A DNA stretch of 10,317 nucleotides from Gammaproteobacteria bacterium (lineage in GTDB: Bacteria; Pseudomonadota; Gammaproteobacteria; GRL18), in assembly GCA_030632625.1 (NCBI GenBank), contig DAOVUK010000066.1:1-10317 (forward strand), in the 5' to 3' direction. Position 1 is the stretch's first letter. Each line of letters begins with the position of its first letter. The notes under the pieces were generated by a model. It was not told the DNA's origin. It searched no databases and was given only the letters and a program-made list of their open reading frames with translations. The position numbers and the translations under genes are program-made. Positions 1 to 6,426 of the stretch are shown one piece after another.

Positions 1-1014
1 CTCTTGCAATAACCAGTTCAATTCCTTGTTGCTGAAGTTTTCGAAAAAATGGATGCAGTTTTTCCATAGCAGTATAATCAACTGTTGGAATAGCACGAGC
101 ATCAATAATCACTTGCTTAACAGGTGATTTTTCACGGGCAATGAATCCTTGCAGCCTTTCTATAAAATAGGTTACGTTGGCAAAAACCACCGGCCCATAA
201 AAACGATAGACCACCAGGCCCGGTATTCCTTCCACTAAATCATCATCACCGAGATCATGCAGCTGTTCTGAGCCTTGTTTTTGTCCTAATAAGGCATCTT
301 GCGGACGGGCCAGCTCAGAAAGTAAAATAGCAATAGAAAATGATGTGCCCAGTAAAATACCGAGTAATACACCAACAAATACGACTGCTGCCGTAGTTGT
401 AATGGCTATCCAGGCTGTCTGTCTGTGTTGTACCCACATAAATTTGACACTGGGCAAATCGATCAGAGTAAGTCCTGTGTATATCAGAATAGCAGCAATA
501 GTCACCTTGGGTAAATGAGTTATTGCCTCAGCGGCAAAAATCATAAATGCAATCAAAAAAACTATTGAGGCCAGATTTGCCATCTGGGTTTTTCCGCCGC
601 TAGCGCTATTAACTAACGTACGTGTTTGACTGCCGCCCACAGAAAATCCCTGAATGGCAGCAGTAGCAATATTGGCAACACCCAATGCCATCAATTCCTT
701 ATCAGGATCAATATTATAATTATGTTTTTCTGCCATCGAGCGACTGAGTAATATACCTTCTGGAAAAATCAGCATCGATAAACCCAAAGCACCCATTGCC
801 AAGGTAGCAATACGGGTGTTGACAGAAAGCTGGCAATGACTCCCAACTTAAATTTGGCTGCCATAATCAAAATAAGTCCGGTAAACACAGCAAGCCACGT
901 TCCTCTTTCCATAGAAAAGCACCAGATATTAACATAATGACCTATTGCTGCTATTAGTGGATAGGCAATATTTACAAACGGATTTCTATAAAACGGTAAT
1001 TTTAAAGAGTTCAA
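1..1014 (-). pseudogene. SulP-family anion transporter with STAS domain, 5'-truncated and frameshifted
   Basis: Read on the minus strand, about 1-840 encodes the second half of a SulP (SLC26-like) anion permease and then a C-terminal STAS domain that runs off the window edge. Visible family segments are FPEGILLSRSMAEKHN, DPDKELMALGVAN, GFSVGGSQTRTLVNSAS (near 600-660) and the STAS stretch VIIDARAIPTVDYTAMEKL (about 60-115). Upstream, roughly 843-1014, the reading frame differs and holds one plausible membrane helix (LAVFTGLILIMAAKFK) before running out of frame near 770-840. Compared with an ordinary SulP protein of about 550-600 residues, most N-terminal helices are missing, and about 45 residues seem lost between AAKFK and the ATLAMGALGLSM helix. 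The only start is a TTG at 1014. Seen: frame change and missing parts. Inferred: a non-functional remnant. Substrate (sulfate, bicarbonate or another anion) cannot be told. Confidence 0.8.
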
Positions 1015-1024
1015 AAGAAAGAAT

Positions 1025-1057
1025 GTTGCTTGATTTTAAAAATCAGTACTAAGCAAC
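1025..1057. repeat. Nested inverted repeat between SulP remnant and DUF1538 operon
   Basis: Outer arms GTTGCTT (1025-1031) and AAGCAAC (1051-1057) enclose a second palindrome, TGATTTT-A-AAAATCA (1031-1045). The structure lies in the gap between the divergent SulP remnant and the DUF1538 operon. It could be an operator or an RNA hairpin. No run of T follows the outer stem directly, so it is a poor terminator. Confidence 0.4.
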
Positions 1058-1077
1058 TTTAGTGAATGACGACGACC

Positions 1078-1105
1078 TTGTCTTTACTTTCATCAATTTT
1101 ATACA
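1078..1105 (+). promoter_or_regulatory. Possible sigma-70 promoter for the DUF1538 operon
   Basis: TTGTCT (1078-1083) and TATACA (1100-1105) are separated by 16 bases, each matching four of six consensus positions. This would give a leader of about 160 bases before the ATG at 1271. The leader contains a tandem CAAATTG pair near 1204-1217 and two TTGAAGCT words near 1219-1246, but no riboswitch I recognise. Weak evidence. Confidence 0.3.
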
Positions 1106-1270
1106 CCTTATTAGATTTCTTTCGCTTTTTTGATGTTGTTAAATTTGATTTTTGTCTATCATTCATCTTTATAACAAGTGTAATCAGTACAATCGAGCTT
1201 ATTCAAATTGCAAATTGTCTTGAAGCTAAGGGCTATTTGAAGCTGCTACATCTCAACATTAGGAAAATTT

Positions 1271-3040
1271 ATGTCATTAACATTTCGTTTTGGAGACTAT
1301 CAACGTAAGCTTGGTAGTGCTTCTGAAACAATGAACTTTAAACTTTTTCAGCCGCGACTGGAAAAGGATGCCCAAGGTAATCTGATCCCGCATAAACGCT
1401 TGTCAGTCACGCTGACCAATAAGGAAAAGTTTCGCCTGGTTTTTCCATATTTGTCAGAGCGTTTTTTAGAGCAACTCAGGGCCGTTGTCCCATTGGCCTT
1501 ATACCTGATTTTATTTCAGATTATTGTGCTCCGCCAGGGAGGGGAAGATTATTTAAGTCTGACTGCCGGACTGTTTGCTGTGATTGTCGGGCTTATGTTC
1601 TTTATGGAGGGGCTTAAATTAGGACTGATGCCATTAGGTACACTGATTGGCTCCACCTTACCGAAAAAATTATCATTGCCTCTGGTGTTATTTATTACCA
1701 CACTACTGGGCATTGGCGTGACTTTTGCTGAACCAGCCATTGGTGCGCTCAAAGCAGCCGGACAAAATGTCTCCGTTGAACAGGCTCCCTATCTCTATGC
1801 TATGCTCAATAGCTGGTCTGATAAACTGGTGCTGGTGGTCGGCGGCAGTGTGGGACTGGCAGCAGTGGTTGGTACGCTTCGCTTCGTTTATGGCTGGAGC
1901 TTGAAACCTTTGATTTACCTGGCTTTAACACCAGTAATAGTCTTGACACTTTTCGCATCGTCAGACAATGAATTACAACATATTATTGGTCTTGCATGGG
2001 ATTGCGGAGCAGTGACTACCGGCCCGGTAACCGTGCCTCTGGTGCTTTCACTGGGAATTGGTATTGCTGCTTCAGCAGGTAAGGGTGATTCAGAATTGTC
2101 GGGTTTTGGTATTGTTACATTAGCCTCTTTATTTCCTATCATGGGGGTTTTTTTATTAGCACTCTATCTGTCTTTCAGCCTGTCTCCTGAAGAAATAATT
2201 GCCTCGGTCAAAGCCGCTGAAGACTCTGCTCAGTTACTGACTACAGCCTGGTATGAGCGCAGTCCATGGCAGGAAATAGTCTCAGGTATACGTGCAATCG
2301 TTCCACTGGTACTGTTTTTGTTCTTTATTTATTTTGTTGTTTTGAAGGCAGCATTGCAGAATAAAGCGGAAATTATATTTGGTGTCGTGCTGACAATTAT
2401 CGGCATGTGTCTGTTTAATATTGGTTTGACCTATGGCCTTTCAATGCTGGGCAGCAGTATTGGCAATGTCATTCCAGCGGCTTTTATGGAAATGCCCGGC
2501 ATGGAAAGCTCACCTATCTATAAATATGGTGTGGGTGTGACCATTGCTTTATTATTTGCCTGGGCACTGGGCTATGGTGCCACGATTGCTGAGCCGGCAC
2601 TCAACGCGCTGGGTGAAACCACTGAGAGCTTAACCAATGGTGTCTTCAAAAAGAGCACTCTATTGAAAGCTGTGGCACTTGGCGTAGCTTTTGGTATAGC
2701 AATGGGTGTTGCTAAATTGGTGTTTCATCTTCCTCTTGTCTGGATATTGGTCCCCGGTTATCTGCTGGCAATGGTTTTGACTTATTTCTCCAGCGAACAG
2801 TTTGTCAATGTTGCCTGGGATAGCGCGGGAGTCACCACCGGACCTATTACTGTACCTCTGGTGCTGGCAATGGGATTAGGGATTGGTGAAGCAATGAATG
2901 CCGCAGAGGGATTTGGAATCCTTTGTCTGGCTTCAATTGGACCAATTATCAGTGTTATGGTAACAGGCTTATGGGCACGTCATCAGGAAAAAATTCAGAC
3001 TCTTGTCATTACCGAAGAAGGGATACAAACAGCATTATGA
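1271..3040 (+). CDS. Tandem DUF1538 integral membrane protein (UmpA-UmpB-like fusion)
   Basis: A 589-residue polytopic membrane protein with two homologous DUF1538 halves, about residues 60-300 and 335-570. The repeat signatures are visible: TFAEPAIGAL (151-160) matches TIAEPALNAL (438-447), and WDCGAVTTGPVTVPL (243-257) matches WDSAGVTTGPITVPL (516-530). Residues 1-60 form a hydrophilic N-terminal extension. The ATG at 1271 is preceded by AGGA at 1261-1264, six bases away. From memory, a pair of DUF1538 proteins (UmpA and UmpB) from Halomonas was reported as a two-component sodium/proton-type antiporter; here both halves are in one chain. Transport by this protein is inferred, not seen. The stop overlaps the start of a P-II-like gene (ATGA), and two P-II-like genes follow, suggesting effector-dependent control of the transporter at the inner membrane. 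Confidence 0.9.
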   Translation: MSLTFRFGDYQRKLGSASETMNFKLFQPRLEKDAQGNLIPHKRLSVTLTNKEKFRLVFPYLSERFLEQLRAVVPLALYLILFQIIVLRQGGEDYLSLTAGLFAVIVGLMFFMEGLKLGLMPLGTLIGSTLPKKLSLPLVLFITTLLGIGVTFAEPAIGALKAAGQNVSVEQAPYLYAMLNSWSDKLVLVVGGSVGLAAVVGTLRFVYGWSLKPLIYLALTPVIVLTLFASSDNELQHIIGLAWDCGAVTTGPVTVPLVLSLGIGIAASAGKGDSELSGFGIVTLASLFPIMGVFLLALYLSFSLSPEEIIASVKAAEDSAQLLTTAWYERSPWQEIVSGIRAIVPLVLFLFFIYFVVLKAALQNKAEIIFGVVLTIIGMCLFNIGLTYGLSMLGSSIGNVIPAAFMEMPGMESSPIYKYGVGVTIALLFAWALGYGATIAEPALNALGETTESLTNGVFKKSTLLKAVALGVAFGIAMGVAKLVFHLPLVWILVPGYLLAMVLTYFSSEQFVNVAWDSAGVTTGPITVPLVLAMGLGIGEAMNAAEGFGILCLASIGPIISVMVTGLWARHQEKIQTLVITEEGIQTAL

Positions 3041-3420
3041 AAGAAAATAAAATGATATATTTAACCAATATTTCTCAAATTACCTGTGTTGTGCAGGAAG
3101 GACTGGGCGAGGTCATTTTACAGGCCGCTCGAAATCTGGGAGTATCGACCGGTGCTATTAGCTACCATTCAAAAGGAACCGGTATGCGAGAGTTATTTGG
3201 TTTGTGGGGTGTGGCTGTGGACACAGAAAAAGATGTGGTCAGTATTCTGGTTGCCAGTGAACAAAAAGAGTTGCTTTTTGATGCGCTTTACCAGGCTGGT
3301 GGTCTGGATGATCCCGGAAAGGGATTTATGTATGTGAACCAACTGGAAAAAATGACCACCTATCTACCAGAAAACATGCTTAAATCTTTGGCTGAAAACC
3401 CGAGTGAACAGCATGGATAA
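3037..3420 (+). CDS. P-II-like nitrogen regulatory family protein, first copy
   Basis: A 127-residue protein (MKENKMIYLTNISQITCVVQEG...) with the P-II (GlnB-like) ferredoxin fold pattern: an opening strand with IYLTNISQITCVV, a helix starting GLGEVILQAARNLG, a loop with RELFGLWGVAVDTEK (51-65), a strand VVSILVAS, and a B-loop-like DDPGKGFMYV (91-100) that recalls the GDGKIFV region of GlnB. The classic uridylylated T-loop tyrosine sequence is not recognisable. The ATG at 3037 overlaps the upstream stop as ATGA, favouring translational coupling; an internal ATG at 3052 is a weaker alternative without a good ribosome site. P-II proteins normally form trimers binding nucleotides and 2-oxoglutarate and control transporters. 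The partner here is presumably the DUF1538 protein. Confidence 0.85.
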   Translation: MKENKMIYLTNISQITCVVQEGLGEVILQAARNLGVSTGAISYHSKGTGMRELFGLWGVAVDTEKDVVSILVASEQKELLFDALYQAGGLDDPGKGFMYVNQLEKMTTYLPENMLKSLAENPSEQHG

Positions 3421-3832
3421 GCACAACTCGATAAAGCATGACTCTATAAAACATAATAGTCCTCATGAGTCCGTAAAACTGATCACCTGCATCATTAATA
3501 GTGACGCTATTGGTAAAACATCCGAAAAAGAATTATTGCAGACTCTTTATGACGAACAAAAAATTGTTCGTGCCAATAGTATTCATTGTCGTGGCTACGC
3601 CCCGTTACATGAAACAAAACTAAAAAACAGTATGCTGCCGCAATCACATTTTGCTCGATTGATTGAAATCATTGTGCCTTCTGAAGAAGCGGATCAAGTG
3701 TTTGAATTTATCTTTCATAAACTTGGTATTGACCGACCTGGTGTAGGGGTGATGCATATTAAATCACTGGATTATTCCAGTGGTTTTTCAATACCAGAGA
3801 CACTGTCCGTGACAGGCAATCATAAAGAATAA
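3413..3832 (+). CDS. P-II-like nitrogen regulatory family protein, second copy
   Basis: A 139-residue P-II-like protein (142 if the in-frame GTG at 3404 is used). It starts inside the last codons of the first P-II gene; I prefer ATG 3413 because GAGTGA lies just upstream. Residues 1-20 are a hydrophilic extension with a repeated [H/D]-S-I-K-H pattern (NSIKHDSIKHNSPHES). The core has KLITCIINSDAIG, ARLIEIIVPSEEADQVFEFIFHKLG and the B-loop-like DRPGVGVMHIKSLD (107-120). It is not a simple duplicate of its neighbour: the middle loop differs (CRGYAPLHETKLKNSMLPQ) and lacks the GLWGVAVDTEK segment. It may form mixed trimers with the first protein or bind a different ligand; both ideas are inference. 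Confidence 0.8.
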   Translation: MDKHNSIKHDSIKHNSPHESVKLITCIINSDAIGKTSEKELLQTLYDEQKIVRANSIHCRGYAPLHETKLKNSMLPQSHFARLIEIIVPSEEADQVFEFIFHKLGIDRPGVGVMHIKSLDYSSGFSIPETLSVTGNHKE

Positions 3833-3833
3833 G

Positions 3834-3850
3834 CAACACACCAAGTGTTG
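3834..3850 (+). terminator. Weak stem-loop after the P-II genes
   Basis: CAACAC (3834-3839) and GTGTTG (3845-3850) form a six-pair stem with a five-base loop directly after the second P-II stop, followed by the T-rich TAAACTTTGTTTGG. The T run is interrupted, so this may be only a weak terminator or attenuator before the tolC remnant. Confidence 0.35.
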
Positions 3851-3876
3851 TAAACTTTGTTTGGAATGAGAATACA

Positions 3877-4551
3877 TTGAAAAATCCTACTTATCTTAAA
3901 CGTATTGCTAAACCACTTTTTATTTTTAGTTCTACAATATCCAGTGCATTGATTTTAGCCACTGCATCTCATGTTATGAAGTGGGTATTATTGCCATCAC
4001 TGATGTGCATGAAGCACAGGCTGGTTATGATAATGCTAATGCCCAGGTTATTGCTGCAGAAAATGAACTGCTTATCAACAAGGAAGCACTACGCGAGCTG
4101 ACTAATCAATATATTGATACTATCTCAGCTTTGTCAGCAAGCATTCCCTTATCACCCCCTACTCCCGAAAAAATAACACACTGGGTTGATCAGGCTCTTA
4201 GTGGCAACTACACATTATTGGCAGCAAAGTCAGGAGGCTTATAATGAAGTACTGAATGCGACTGAAAAAAACACACGCAGCAGTTATCTTAATGTATTAT
4301 CAGAAGTCAGTCGTGTAAAAGCCTTAAAGCAAGCGGTTATTTCCAATGAAAGTGCATTAAAAGCCACTGAGGCGGGTTTCGAGGTTGGTACTCGTACAAT
4401 TGTTGATGTACTCAATGTACAGCGTGATCTCTATCGTGCTAAACAGGAACACTCAAATTCACGTTATATTTATATTTTAAATACTCTGAGATTAAAACAA
4501 GCATCGGGTGAACTTGCGCGTGCCGATCTTGAAACAGTAATGGTTGGTTAA
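3877..4551 (+). pseudogene. tolC: TolC outer-membrane efflux channel, broken by two internal deletions
   Basis: Three pieces in different frames line up with TolC. Piece 1 (about 3877-3975, TTG start with GGAATGAG upstream) is a signal peptide, KRIAKPLFIFSSTISSALIL. Piece 2 (about 3975-4228) reads YEVGIIAITDVHEAQAGYD and on to TLLAAK, matching the E. coli NVGLVAITDVQNARAQYD region. Piece 3 (about 4228-4551) contains KALKQAVISNESALKATEAG and FEVGTRTIVDVLNVQRDLY, matching the second structural repeat of TolC. By comparison with the E. coli protein, about 140 residues are missing between pieces 1 and 2, and about 80 between pieces 2 and 3. The intact protein is a trimeric channel for type I secretion and drug efflux, but this copy could not fold into a channel. 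Another tolC copy presumably exists elsewhere in the genome. Confidence 0.85.
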
Positions 4552-4660
4552 TTAAATAAGCGGCCATTATTAATAATTATTGTGGTGGCTAAAAGTGACT
4601 GCTCTGGAGGGGAACCGTCATTTTTTATTCCACATGTTTTTGACCTAAAGCACTAAACAA

Positions 4661-4672
4661 CAATCATGATTG
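4661..4672. repeat. 12-bp perfect palindrome in the tolC-higB gap
   Basis: CAATCATGATTG is a perfect palindrome in the otherwise featureless AT-rich gap 4552-4789. It may be an operator or a chance occurrence; no other feature is visible in that stretch. Confidence 0.25.
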
Positions 4673-4789
4673 ATAAAATACCCTAGCACCCAAAGCTATC
4701 AAAACAAACATTATTTCCAATATAAAATCAGCCAACACATTAGAAAAATGCCGAGTTCAAATAATTTAGAGAAAAAAATGACTATATGA

Positions 4790-4804
4790 TTTACATATTG
4801 TGAA
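4790..4804. promoter_or_regulatory. Operator copy 1 of higBA
   Basis: TTTACA-TAT-TGTGAA differs at one base from the perfect inverted repeat found 36 bp downstream, and it overlaps the proposed -35 element. It is a probable HigA binding site for autoregulation. Confidence 0.6.
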
Positions 4805-4826
4805 CTTATTATTTTTTTTCTATAAT
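4798..4826 (+). promoter_or_regulatory. higBA promoter
   Basis: A -35 box TTGTGA (4798-4803) and a perfect -10 box TATAAT (4821-4826) are separated by 17 bases. Two operator copies cover the -35 and the -10/start region respectively, as expected for an autoregulated toxin-antitoxin promoter. The predicted transcription start is near 4833, giving a short leader to the ATG at 4858. Confidence 0.7.
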
Positions 4827-4840
4827 TCACATATTGTGAA
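4826..4840. promoter_or_regulatory. Operator copy 2 of higBA
   Basis: TTCACA-TAT-TGTGAA is a perfect inverted repeat with a three-base centre, overlapping the end of the -10 box and the predicted start site. The spacing to copy 1 is 36 bp (about 3.4 turns). It is a probable HigA binding site. Confidence 0.65.
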
Positions 4841-4857
4841 TCTGAGATTAGATTGTA

Positions 4858-5171
4858 ATGCATGTTATTTCAAGAAAACCATTTACCGATGCTGCCCAAA
4901 AGCATCCAAATGATGCAGAAGCTCTGAAAGATATCTATAAAGTACTAAGAAAAGGGACTTTTCAAAGCCTGAAGAGTTGCGGGGCATCTTTCTAAGCCTG
5001 GATAATTTTAAGCATAGAGATAAATGGTGGATCATTGATGTGGGTGGCAACAATCTGAGATTGATCGCTTTTATTGAATTTCGTGACAACCGAATGTATG
5101 TCAAACACATTGTGACTCATGCGGAATACGATAAACTTTGTAAAAAACACTCTAAAACAAAGAGGACTTAA
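4858..5171 (+). pseudogene. higB: HigB-family mRNA interferase toxin, frameshifted
   Basis: From ATG 4858 the frame reads MHVISRKPFTDAAQKHPNDA through KVLRKGTF, then goes off frame and stops at 4995 after 45 codons. In the -1 frame it continues as SKPEELRGIFLSLDNFKHRD, followed by DVGGNNLRLIAFIEF and THAEYDKL, ending at TAA 5169-5171. Joined, this matches E. coli HigB over its full length (KGYFKKPESLKAVFPSLDNFKYLDK, VGGNELRVVA, THKEYD). The break lies at the four-T run 4959-4962; one added T restores a 104-residue toxin. HigB cleaves mRNA on translating ribosomes. Either the toxin is dead, or a ribosome slips back by one on TTTT, or the base is a sequencing error. The antitoxin follows two bases after the toxin stop. 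Confidence 0.85.
5161..5166 (+). promoter_or_regulatory. Ribosome binding site of higA
   Basis: AGAGGA sits seven bases before ATG 5174, inside the last codons of the toxin gene. The antitoxin therefore has its own good ribosome site and can be translated even though the toxin frame is broken. Confidence 0.6.
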
Positions 5172-5173
5172 CA

Positions 5174-5593
5174 ATGAGCTATGCCCTGATCAAAGAAAAA
5201 GCACATGAGCTTTTTGAACAAGCTCATTTTATTACTCATATTGATAATGAAGGTGATTACACAGAAGCATTGGCATTAATGAATGAGCTGATTGATGATT
5301 ATGATCATAATAAACCACTCATTGAGGTTCTTTCTCTCTCTATTGAAAAATGGGAAGATCAATCGGAGTATTTTTCAGAGTTCAACAAGGACGTTGCATC
5401 GCTTGATAATGATACTTCATTACTCAAAGTGTTAATGAGTCAATACCGCCTTAAAGGTGAAGATTTAAAAAATGAAATTGGTAGTAAAAGTCTGGTGTCA
5501 ATGATCCTCAATGGTAAAAGAAAACTAACAACTGAACATATTCAAGCACTATCAAACCGCTTTAATATCAGTCCATCATTATTTTTTTCTTGA
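5174..5593 (+). CDS. higA: HigA-type antitoxin with HTH_XRE domain
   Basis: A 139-residue antitoxin closely resembling E. coli HigA (YgjM). Residues 1-75 form the helical toxin-binding part (NEGDYTEALALMNELIDDYD; KWEDQSEYFSEFN). Residues 82-137 form a helix-turn-helix domain with EIGSKSLVSMILNGKRKLT (101-119) and the C-terminal NRFNISPSLFF, matching EIGSKSMVSRVLSGKRKLT and RFGISPALF of HigA. The length is the family norm and the frame is intact. It neutralises HigB and represses its own promoter, probably at the inverted repeats 4790-4840. Its partner toxin is frameshifted, so it may now act only as a repressor or as an antidote against related toxins. Confidence 0.92.
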   Translation: MSYALIKEKAHELFEQAHFITHIDNEGDYTEALALMNELIDDYDHNKPLIEVLSLSIEKWEDQSEYFSEFNKDVASLDNDTSLLKVLMSQYRLKGEDLKNEIGSKSLVSMILNGKRKLTTEHIQALSNRFNISPSLFFS

Positions 5594-5661
5594 ATCACTT
5601 TCGTCCCAAAGGAGCGATTGAAGGACTTTTCCTGTGTAAATATTTCAGGTGTATCTGTCAT
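5542..5661 (-). other. Short ORF overlapping the higA 3' end, possible truncated gene
   Basis: An ATG at 5661 opens a 39-residue frame (MTDTPEIFTQEKSFNRSFG, then TKVIQEKNNDG) that runs into the reverse strand of higA and stops at 5542. It starts two bases after the stop of the frame ending at 5664 that reads LDWKLLNLDDVGLYIEHLED. The part before the higA boundary (about 25 residues) looks protein-like. It may be the start of a gene cut off when the toxin-antitoxin module arrived. No family recognised; weak evidence. Confidence 0.2.
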
Positions 5662-5705
5662 CTTAGTCTTCTAAGTGCTCGATATATAAGCCAACATCAT
5701 CAAGA

Positions 5706-6023
5706 TTAAGTAATTTCCAATCTAATTGGTGGGCATAACGCTGGTTTGATAACAATCTTATCTTTTCTGGATGAATGGGAACTTCTTTCCCTTTCTTGCA
5801 TAAGTTTTTCACCCTTTGCTTGCTGTTTATATATAACTTTAAGCATTATATATATATTTTTACGTTTTTCCTCGTTATTTTCATTTTCAAGTTGAACTTC
5901 AAGTTTTAGCGCCCTGTCATTCAGCTTACTCAGTATTTTTTTCATTTTGTCATTATATTTTTTGTTAGGATCAGTTTTTTTAAAAAATTCTATTAGATAG
6001 TTTAGTATTTTTTTATGTATCAT
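5706..6023 (-). CDS. Small lysine-rich coiled-coil protein, possibly frameshifted near its 3' end
   Basis: A 105-residue frame from ATG 6023, with AAGG about ten bases upstream. Residues 1-80 are highly charged and helical (LKLEVQLENENNEEKRKNIY, then KVIYKQQAKGEKLMQE), resembling small coiled-coil proteins of unknown role. After MQERE the frame becomes odd (RSSHSSRKDKIVIKPALCPP). In the alternative frame the same DNA reads KEVPIHPEKIRLLSNQRYAH and QLDWKLLNLDDVGLYIEHLED, ending at about 5664, which looks more natural. Removing one G from the GGG near 5789-5791 would join the two. Either the protein ends in noise or an insertion shifted it. Function unknown; no close family named. Confidence 0.4.
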   Translation of the reverse strand: MIHKKILNYLIEFFKKTDPNKKYNDKMKKILSKLNDRALKLEVQLENENNEEKRKNIYIMLKVIYKQQAKGEKLMQERERSSHSSRKDKIVIKPALCPPIRLEIT

Positions 6024-6171
6024 TAGAGTTAGCCTTTTTCTTTAATTTAATGCTGATTGAGTCATTAAAATACTTTTTTAATATTTCAAAAAAAACAAGA
6101 ATTGGTATAAGGATACACGATATTTGTGACAGGATTATTACGGTTAAAATAATATTTTCAGGTTTATAAAG
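6013..6171 (-). other. Start-less hydrophobic ORF, possible remnant
   Basis: A frame without a recognisable start codon reads KPENIILTVIILSQISCILI, then PILVFFEILKKYFND and a lysine-rich tail, ending at TAA 6013-6015 inside the first codons of the 6023 gene. It has one membrane helix and a basic C-terminus. It may be the tail of a lost membrane protein that was once coupled to the next gene. It could also be chance in AT-rich DNA. Confidence 0.2.
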
Positions 6172-6251
6172 TTAAACCTGGAATAATCAGTTGAATCGTA
6201 GTGAGAGCGTTCACCAACAGTAGGTTCTGAGGAGAGGTGCTGAAGATTCAT
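6144..6251 (-). other. 35-residue ORF of unknown nature
   Basis: ATG at 6251 gives MNLQHLSSEPTVGERSHYDS, then TDYSRFNFINLKILF. The first 27 residues have a normal protein composition; the rest crosses a hairpin. No ribosome site is evident. It is listed because the 6024-6426 gap otherwise holds no gene; it may be the N-terminus of a truncated gene. Confidence 0.15.
6159..6180. repeat. 8-bp stem hairpin in the 6024-6426 gap
   Basis: CAGGTTTA (6159-6166) and TAAACCTG (6173-6180) form a perfect eight-pair stem with a six-base loop, flanked by A/T-rich sequence on the left. It may be a weak bidirectional terminator. Elsewhere in the gap, CACCC-TAC-GGGTG (6285-6297) is a shorter palindrome. Confidence 0.35.
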
Positions 6252-6426
6252 GGCTTTACAAGTTATTTTGGCTTTATTCGTAGTCACCCTACGGGTGCAG
6301 TTTGCTATGCCCTATCACCGACAAATTAAGTATTGACTAATACTGTCTGATGTTAAGTATAAATTATTACTCGGTATGCAACTTTTTTATCGCCTACAAC
6401 ACCCTCATGCAAATTCCTGTAATTGT

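Noticed and set aside
1066..1308. An 80-residue plus-strand frame overlapping the DUF1538 start.
   Set aside because: No family features, no ribosome site, F/I/L/S-rich as expected for AT-rich leader DNA, and it overlaps the well-supported start at 1271.
4597..4625. Possible terminator after the tolC remnant (TGAC...GTCATTTTTT).
   Set aside because: Only four base pairs form and the interior does not pair.
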